Assembly: GCA_027730885.1 (NCBI GenBank)
Contig: JAQCHM010000115.1
Coordinates: 1 to 8,842 of the forward strand
Direction of reading: 5' to 3'
Length of the DNA: 8,842 nt
From: Actinomycetota bacterium
Lineage (GTDB): Bacteria; Actinomycetota; Acidimicrobiia; Acidimicrobiales; SZUA-35
The position numbers were made by a program, and so were the translations under genes. Shown piece by piece: positions 5,227 to 8,842 of the stretch (positions are counted from its first letter, which is position 1; each line of letters starts with the position of its first letter). The notes under the pieces are model-generated. The model worked only from the letters and a program-made list of their open reading frames with translations. It had not been told where the DNA came from and ran no database searches.

Positions 5227-6929
5227 TCAACAACGTGTGGCTCACGCGAGGGCAAGCCTTGCTCCCCGAAGGCCGCAGCTCGCGGGTGCTCCTTGCGTCC
5301 GTGGGCGTCGGCATCCTGGTCGGAGGCCTCGTGAGCGTCTTCGAGTGGCTCACGATCATCGTCGCCTTCGACGGGCTCGCCCGTACCCCTCTTGCGGTGC
5401 AAGCCATCGCCCCCGTGTTCGGCCTTGCGATCGCTGCCCTCATCCTTCGCACGCTGGGGGGAGGGGTCTCGCCGTCGACGTCGGACGAATATCTGACTGC
5501 ATATCACAGCCGAAACCCTTCGCTGCCGATCCGATCGCTCGGGGCCCGACTGTTGGCCGGTGTGTCGACCATCGGGCTCGGCGGCGCACTGGGGCTCGAA
5601 GGCCCGTCGATCTACGCCGGATCGACCATCGGACTCGCAGTCCAGCGCCGCCTGGACCGCTTCCTCGGTCGTGATGCGGTGAAGATGCTGATCACCGCCG
5701 GGGCCGCGGCCGGCGTTGCCGCTGTGTTCCAGGCGCCGGCCACCGGCGTGCTCTTCGCCCTCGAGGCACCCTACCGAGACGACCTCGCCCACCGGGCGCT
5801 CCTGCCGTCGCTCCTGGCGTCGGCCGCTAGCTACAGCACCTTCGTCTCGATGCCCTTTGCCCGCCCGCAGCCGTTGCTGGGCCAGGTCATCGCCCCGGGT
5901 ATCGGGGCCGGTGATCTGGTGGCCGCCTTCGCTATCGGCGTCGGGGCCGGTCTGGGGGGCCGACTGTTCGCCTCACTCACCCGGTGGGTGAAGCGGGCCG
6001 CTCGATCGGCGCCGAGCCCCTTCCTGGTCCTCGGCGGCGGCGCCCTGCTGGGCGGACTCGCGCTGCTCTCCGACGCAATCTTCGATGCACCGCTGACCCT
6101 CGGTCCCGGCGTCGGCGCAGTCGAGTGGATGGCGGCCGAGCGGACGTTGCCGCTCATTGCCGCCCTGTTCGTTCTGCGCACCGTCGCCACCCTGGTGACC
6201 ATCGGTGCCGGCGGGACCGGCGGGCTGTTCATCCCCCTTGCGACCCAGGGCGTCTTGCTCGGTGGGCTGGTCGGCGCCGGTCTGCAGCAGTTCGGGATCG
6301 AACCCGAGAGCGTTCGCCTGCTTCCCATTCTGGGCCTCGCCGCCTTCGTGGCCGCCGGCTACCGCACGCCGATCGCGGCGGTGATGTTCGTTGCCGAGAC
6401 GACCGCCAATTCGGGCCAGGCCGTCGTACCCGCTCTGATCGCCGCGGCCGTGTCCCAGCTCGTGGCGGGCAAGGAGTCCGTGAGTTCCGGACAGCGAATA
6501 GAGCGCACCGGCCATCTCGAGGAGCGGTTCACCTTGCCCGTGGCCTCGGCGCTGACAACCGATGTGCTCACGGTTCCACCCGACGCATCGATCTCGGAAT
6601 TCGTGTGGATCCACGCGCTGGGGCGGCGGCAAACCGTGGTTCCCGTGGTCGACGGCAACACCTACATCGGGATGTGCGCGGTGACCGACTGCGCGAGGAT
6701 CCCCCGTAGCGAATGGGAGACGACGCTGGTCGGCGACATCGTGAAGAGCGACGGTCCGACCGCGACACCTTCGTGGACACTTCGCGATGTGGTGGCAGCC
6801 ATGGAGGACGCAGGGGCTGATGTCCTGGCCGTCACCGACGCCGATCGGTCGTTCATCGGCATCGTCTTGGAGAGCGAAATCGTGAAACTCGGCCAGATCC
6901 TGGACGAAACTGCGGAGACCGCAGGCTAG
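5223..6929 (+). CDS. ClC-family chloride transporter/channel with C-terminal CBS pair
   Basis: This is an inner-membrane protein of 568 residues. The ClC membrane domain spans about residues 20-420, with many Gly/Ala-rich helices, and two CBS domains follow at about 440-560 (TTDVLTVPPDASISEF..., then VGDIVKSDGPTATPSWTLRDV...). CBS pairs usually bind adenine nucleotides and gate the pore. The gating-glutamate motif is kept as GLEGP (124-128, E126), as is the second filter motif GLFIP (334-338). The usual first filter motif GSGIP is replaced by GGGVSPSTSDEY (79-90), so the chloride-coordinating Ser appears absent. The E. coli ClC proton glutamate E203 aligns with A182 (FALEAPYRDD). The tyrosine near GKPLY is also missing (GKESV). 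These changes suggest a divergent subfamily whose ion preference and H+ coupling are uncertain. ATG 5223 overlaps the previous stop. The in-frame extension to 5025 is the shadow of the upstream gene. Confidence 0.95.
   Translation: MINNVWLTRGQALLPEGRSSRVLLASVGVGILVGGLVSVFEWLTIIVAFDGLARTPLAVQAIAPVFGLAIAALILRTLGGGVSPSTSDEYLTAYHSRNPSLPIRSLGARLLAGVSTIGLGGALGLEGPSIYAGSTIGLAVQRRLDRFLGRDAVKMLITAGAAAGVAAVFQAPATGVLFALEAPYRDDLAHRALLPSLLASAASYSTFVSMPFARPQPLLGQVIAPGIGAGDLVAAFAIGVGAGLGGRLFASLTRWVKRAARSAPSPFLVLGGGALLGGLALLSDAIFDAPLTLGPGVGAVEWMAAERTLPLIAALFVLRTVATLVTIGAGGTGGLFIPLATQGVLLGGLVGAGLQQFGIEPESVRLLPILGLAAFVAAGYRTPIAAVMFVAETTANSGQAVVPALIAAAVSQLVAGKESVSSGQRIERTGHLEERFTLPVASALTTDVLTVPPDASISEFVWIHALGRRQTVVPVVDGNTYIGMCAVTDCARIPRSEWETTLVGDIVKSDGPTATPSWTLRDVVAAMEDAGADVLAVTDADRSFIGIVLESEIVKLGQILDETAETAG
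6910..6924. terminator. Small hairpin at the convergent 3' ends (weak terminator candidate)
   Basis: CTGCGG-AGA-CCGCAG is a perfect 6-bp stem with a three-base loop in the last codons of the ClC gene, nine bases before the convergent small gene's stop. It has no T-run on either strand, so termination activity is doubtful. I see no better terminator between the two converging genes. Confidence 0.25.
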
Positions 6930-6932
6930 GAA

Positions 6933-7115
6933 CTAATTCTCCGACTCGTAGTCGTCGTCGTCGTGGTCGTTGTTGTAGTGGGCCGACGCCTCTTTGGTGA
7001 CGGGAAGATCGAACGGATCTTCGTCGAGACGATCGATGAGACTTTCGATGTCGTCGTTGCTCGATCGCTTGAGAGCACGAGCTTCTTCGTAACGGCGGTG
7101 ACGCCCCTTTTTCAC
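6933..7115 (-). CDS. Small highly charged hypothetical protein (60 aa)
   Basis: GTG start at 7115, stop TAG at 6935-6933. The N terminus is strongly basic (MKKGRHRRYEEARALKR), the middle is mixed (DDIESLIDRLDEDPFDLPVTKE) and the tail is very acidic (DHDDDDYESEN). I recall similar small actinobacterial proteins with an 'RGRHRRYEEARALKR'-type head, without a known function. No Cys, no membrane segment and no signal peptide are seen. Reality is supported by a well-placed GGAG eight bases before the GTG, a candidate promoter further up, and a length that fits snugly against the ClC stop (three bases between the stop codons). An overlapping frame starting at 7122 (GTGTCCCGT) gives an Arg/Ser-rich product and is less likely. 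The opposed charges suggest an extended or partly disordered protein that could contact nucleic acid or ribosomes, but that is a guess. Confidence 0.7.
   Translation of the reverse strand: MKKGRHRRYEEARALKRSSNDDIESLIDRLDEDPFDLPVTKEASAHYNNDHDDDDYESEN
6949..6979. repeat. Imperfect GTC/GTT trinucleotide tract
   Basis: On the plus strand the tract reads as near-repeats of TCG/TTG (TAGTCGTCGTCGTCGTGG, then TCGTTGTTGTAG). On the minus strand it encodes the Asn/Asp-rich tail NNDHDDDD of the small protein. Such tracts can change length by slippage, which would alter the number of acidic residues without a frameshift. Confidence 0.5.
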
Positions 7116-7123
7116 GGGACACG

Positions 7124-7127
7124 CTCC
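7124..7127 (-). promoter_or_regulatory. Ribosome binding site of the small charged protein
   Basis: On the minus strand GGAG is followed by eight bases and then GTG at 7115. It selects the 60-residue frame over the overlapping frame beginning at 7122, where the site would be too close to the start. Confidence 0.55.
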
Positions 7128-7140
7128 AACGAGTTCAGGA

Positions 7141-7178
7141 ATTTGAGACTGGCAAGGTTTTGGGTGTCAGTGTGACAC
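7141..7178 (-). promoter_or_regulatory. Candidate promoter with overlapping 15-base palindrome
   Basis: On the minus strand CTGACA (7170-7165, five of six to the -35 consensus) is followed after 18 bases by TCAAAT (7146-7141, four of six to the -10). This would start transcription about 20 bases before the GTG of the small protein. The -35 is covered by a perfect palindrome at 7164-7178 (GTGTCA-GTG-TGACAC), which could be a repressor site. The rest of the 141-base gap (7116-7256) shows no clear gene and no convincing terminator for rnd. Confidence 0.35.
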
Positions 7179-7256
7179 GAACAGCATCTCAGTGTACGGC
7201 GTGCAGCCCTGCTTGTGCCTAATCGGCGACTGCCTAAGATGCACCTGGTGGGCCGG

Positions 7257-8405
7257 TCAAGGGGCTCGGCGGGGCTCGAGCAGAAGGTTGCCCTTCTCGA
7301 AGGCCAGCGCTGCACCGCCCGACACCAGTTGTCGAACCGGTTCGCCCACGAGGTCAGCCCGCCAACCGGCGAGGAGCCGGCCACACGGCGGGTCGCTCAA
7401 CAGCGATTCCACGTCGGTCCGAGTGGCGATGAGGGCCGGGTCCATCTTGGCGTCGCGGGCGACCTGGGCGACCCAAGCGATGATCAAGGCGACCGCCGGC
7501 CGCAGATGTTTGGGGAGTTCGGCCTGGCGGGTGACGTGAGTTGGGTCCGGCAGTTCGTTACGCAATCCGGCCTGTACCGCGGTCAGCAGCTCCCGGCCCG
7601 CGTCACCACCGGAGTGCCGACGATCGAGACCGCGAAGGTTGTCGAGATCCTCGATGGTCTTGGGCGCACGCTGGGCAATGGCAACGACGCCGATGTCGGG
7701 GAGGACCTGACGCACGGGGACATCGAGCGCCGCGGCTCGACGTTCGCGCCAGGCTGCCACGGCTCGGGCAACGTTGGCGGCGTCACCCTTGAGCTTGCGG
7801 GCGTCCTTGATCCGGCGCACAGCATCCTCGGATGGACGAAGGTTGCGCGGGCGTTCGAGCAGGATGGCGCACTCTTCTTCCGCCCAGGCCAGGCGGCCGA
7901 GTCGGTCGAGATCGGCGACGATCGCGTCGGTCAGTTCCAGGAGGTGTTCGACGTCGCCGGCTGCATAGAGCAACTGCTCGGGCGTCAGGGGCCGACGGAG
8001 CCAGTCGGTCAGGCGGTCACCCTTGGCGATGGCAACCTTCAGGAACGAGTCGAGCAGTGAAGCCAGCGAACCACTGGCGTAACCGAGGAACCCGGCCGCG
8101 ATCTGGGTGTCGAACAGGCGCCGCGGCGTCGCACCCGTTGCCAGATCGAGCACTTCGAGGTCCTGGACCCCTGCATGCAGCACACAGAGCCCCGGTCCGC
8201 CGAGCAAACGGGCGAGCGGGGTGAGATCGAGCGCGAGGGGATCGATGAGGACGACCTCCTTGTCCCACGCCAGCTGGATCAGGGCAACCTGGGGAAAGTA
8301 GGTGCGTTCGCGGTGGAATTCGGTATCGATTGCATACCGATCGGCGGCCAACGCGGCGTCGATGACGTCTTCGAGCTCTGACGGTTGGACGACAAGATTG
8401 GGCAC
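7257..8405 (-). CDS. rnd: Ribonuclease D
   Basis: A 3'-5' exoribonuclease that trims tRNA precursors and other structured RNAs in the cytoplasm. It is 382 residues from GTG 8405, matching the usual length. The DEDDy catalytic set is visible: D27 and E29 in AIDTEFHRERTYFPQ, D82 in HAGVQDLEVL, and Y147 and D151 in LLYAAGDVEHLLEL. The RNase D-specific block ASGSLASLL...DRLTDWLRRPLTPEQ lies between them. An HRDC nucleic-acid-binding domain follows at about 205-290 (RRIKDARKLKG, ALDVPVRQVLPDIGVVAIAQRAPKTIEDL). The remaining ~90 residues are less conserved. It starts six bases after the stop of the MobA-like gene and lacks a clear ribosome site of its own, so re-initiation from the upstream gene is likely. 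The long opposite-strand frame here (7215-8060) is a coding shadow. All catalytic residues are present. Confidence 0.95.
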   Translation of the reverse strand: MPNLVVQPSELEDVIDAALAADRYAIDTEFHRERTYFPQVALIQLAWDKEVVLIDPLALDLTPLARLLGGPGLCVLHAGVQDLEVLDLATGATPRRLFDTQIAAGFLGYASGSLASLLDSFLKVAIAKGDRLTDWLRRPLTPEQLLYAAGDVEHLLELTDAIVADLDRLGRLAWAEEECAILLERPRNLRPSEDAVRRIKDARKLKGDAANVARAVAAWRERRAAALDVPVRQVLPDIGVVAIAQRAPKTIEDLDNLRGLDRRHSGGDAGRELLTAVQAGLRNELPDPTHVTRQAELPKHLRPAVALIIAWVAQVARDAKMDPALIATRTDVESLLSDPPCGRLLAGWRADLVGEPVRQLVSGGAALAFEKGNLLLEPRRAP

Positions 8406-8411
8406 GGCGGT

Positions 8412-8842
8412 TCAATCTAGGTCGGTTGGCGCCGCACCAGCAGATCCGGGGTCGTGGAATCGCAGGAGTTCCTCCAGCGTTTCGGGGGTGTCGGCGTCGG
8501 CCAAGGCAGCTGGGGGGAGATCGACCGAGGTCCAGCGACCGAGCTCGAGGGCATCCCGGAAGGCCCGCCGGCCGTCGGAGACGGCGCGGCGGGCTGCAAG
8601 TGCCCAGCTTGCCGGCCAGACACCCAGCGAGGGCTGGGGGCGGCCGTTGACCTGGGCGACGACCGCCCTGGCTGGACCGTCACCGTCGTGAGATCGGAGC
8701 GCTTCGAGGAGCAGGCGCACATGGGACCCCGTGAGCAACGGAAGGTCGCACGGGCAGATCAGCACGTGGCCCCGCCCGAAGTAGCCCAAGACCTGGGACA
8801 GCGCAGGCAGGGGCCCGGCGAGAGGCTCGATGTCGGCCACCG
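8412..8842 (-). CDS. mobA: MobA-like molybdenum cofactor guanylyltransferase, C-terminal part (5' end outside window)
   Basis: The frame runs off the right edge, so only about the last 143 of an expected ~190-200 residues are seen. The N-terminal GTP-binding loop (LAGGxSxRMG in the family) lies outside. Visible family marks are ADIEPLAGPLPALSQVL, where MobA has 'D..pglGPLagl', and the metal-binding ICPCDLPLLTG. After these come NGRPQPSLGVWPASW ('..hPlcalyr') and the C-terminal ADADTPETLEEL ('DiDTPeDl'). MobA transfers GMP from GTP to molybdopterin to give the bis-MGD or MGD cofactor. Related enzymes in the same superfamily act on CMP or AMP forms, so the exact nucleotide is not settled. The GTG at 8840 is probably an internal valine. 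It reads directly into rnd with a six-base gap, an association that looks transcriptional rather than functional. Confidence 0.82.
   Translation of the reverse strand, partial: VADIEPLAGPLPALSQVLGYFGRGHVLICPCDLPLLTGSHVRLLLEALRSHDGDGPARAVVAQVNGRPQPSLGVWPASWALAARRAVSDGRRAFRDALELGRWTSVDLPPAALADADTPETLEELLRFHDPGSAGAAPTDLD

Noticed and set aside
7216..7237. Direct repeat TGCCTAA twice, with eight bases between
   Set aside because: Seven-base repeats 15 bases apart in a short gap are weak evidence. They match no site I know and have no promoter placement I could defend.
7116..7256. tRNA or small RNA gene in the gap between the small gene and rnd
   Set aside because: I found no cloverleaf, no T-loop-like GTTCGANTC and no strong stem followed by a T-run. 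Only the palindrome and promoter-like hexamers stand out.
7215..8060. 281-residue plus-strand open frame opposite rnd
   Set aside because: It mirrors ribonuclease D, whose catalytic residues are all visible on the minus strand. The antisense product has no recognisable motif.

Overview
The window is GC-rich, gene-dense bacterial DNA with frequent GTG starts, 4-base stop/start overlaps and a fused two-domain FO synthase (FbiC). FbiC fusions and coenzyme F420 are typical of Actinobacteria. Together with possible leaderless starts, this suggests a high-GC actinobacterium, perhaps Acidimicrobiia-like. That placement is inference, because no rRNA or other strict marker is present.

Plus strand, left half (about 1-6929): the 3' end of a nitroreductase-family flavoprotein (3-353) is followed by a 58-base gap. 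The gap carries a perfect 10-bp inverted repeat and a plausible promoter. Five co-directional genes follow: an HxlR-type regulator (412-873), fbiC (870-3281), a large LOG-family Rossmann protein (3278-4417), an uncharacterised cysteine-rich protein (4438-5226) and a divergent ClC chloride transporter/channel with a CBS pair (5223-6929). Three of the four junctions are 4-base stop/start overlaps (GTGA or ATGA), so the genes are probably co-transcribed and translationally coupled. The only break is 20 bases, before the cysteine-rich gene. HxlR proteins are often redox or electrophile sensors, and FbiC commits metabolism to the deazaflavin redox cofactor F420. The regulator therefore probably governs F420 production and the genes behind it.

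Minus strand, right half (6933-8842): a very small, highly charged hypothetical protein (6933-7115) converges on the ClC gene with only three bases between the stop codons. A 141-base gap (7116-7256) holds a candidate promoter and a 15-base palindrome. Ribonuclease D (7257-8405) and the C-terminal part of a MobA-like molybdenum-cofactor guanylyltransferase (8412 to the window edge) follow. They are read in the order mobA-like then rnd, six bases apart.

I see no mobile element, CRISPR array, tRNA, rRNA or phage gene, and no stretch over 300 bases without a gene. I see no clear undescribed system. The best candidates for something new are the HxlR-controlled, overlapping gene unit around fbiC, the operator-like dyad in front of it, the cysteine-rich/ClC pair, and the ClC with substituted pore and proton-pathway positions.
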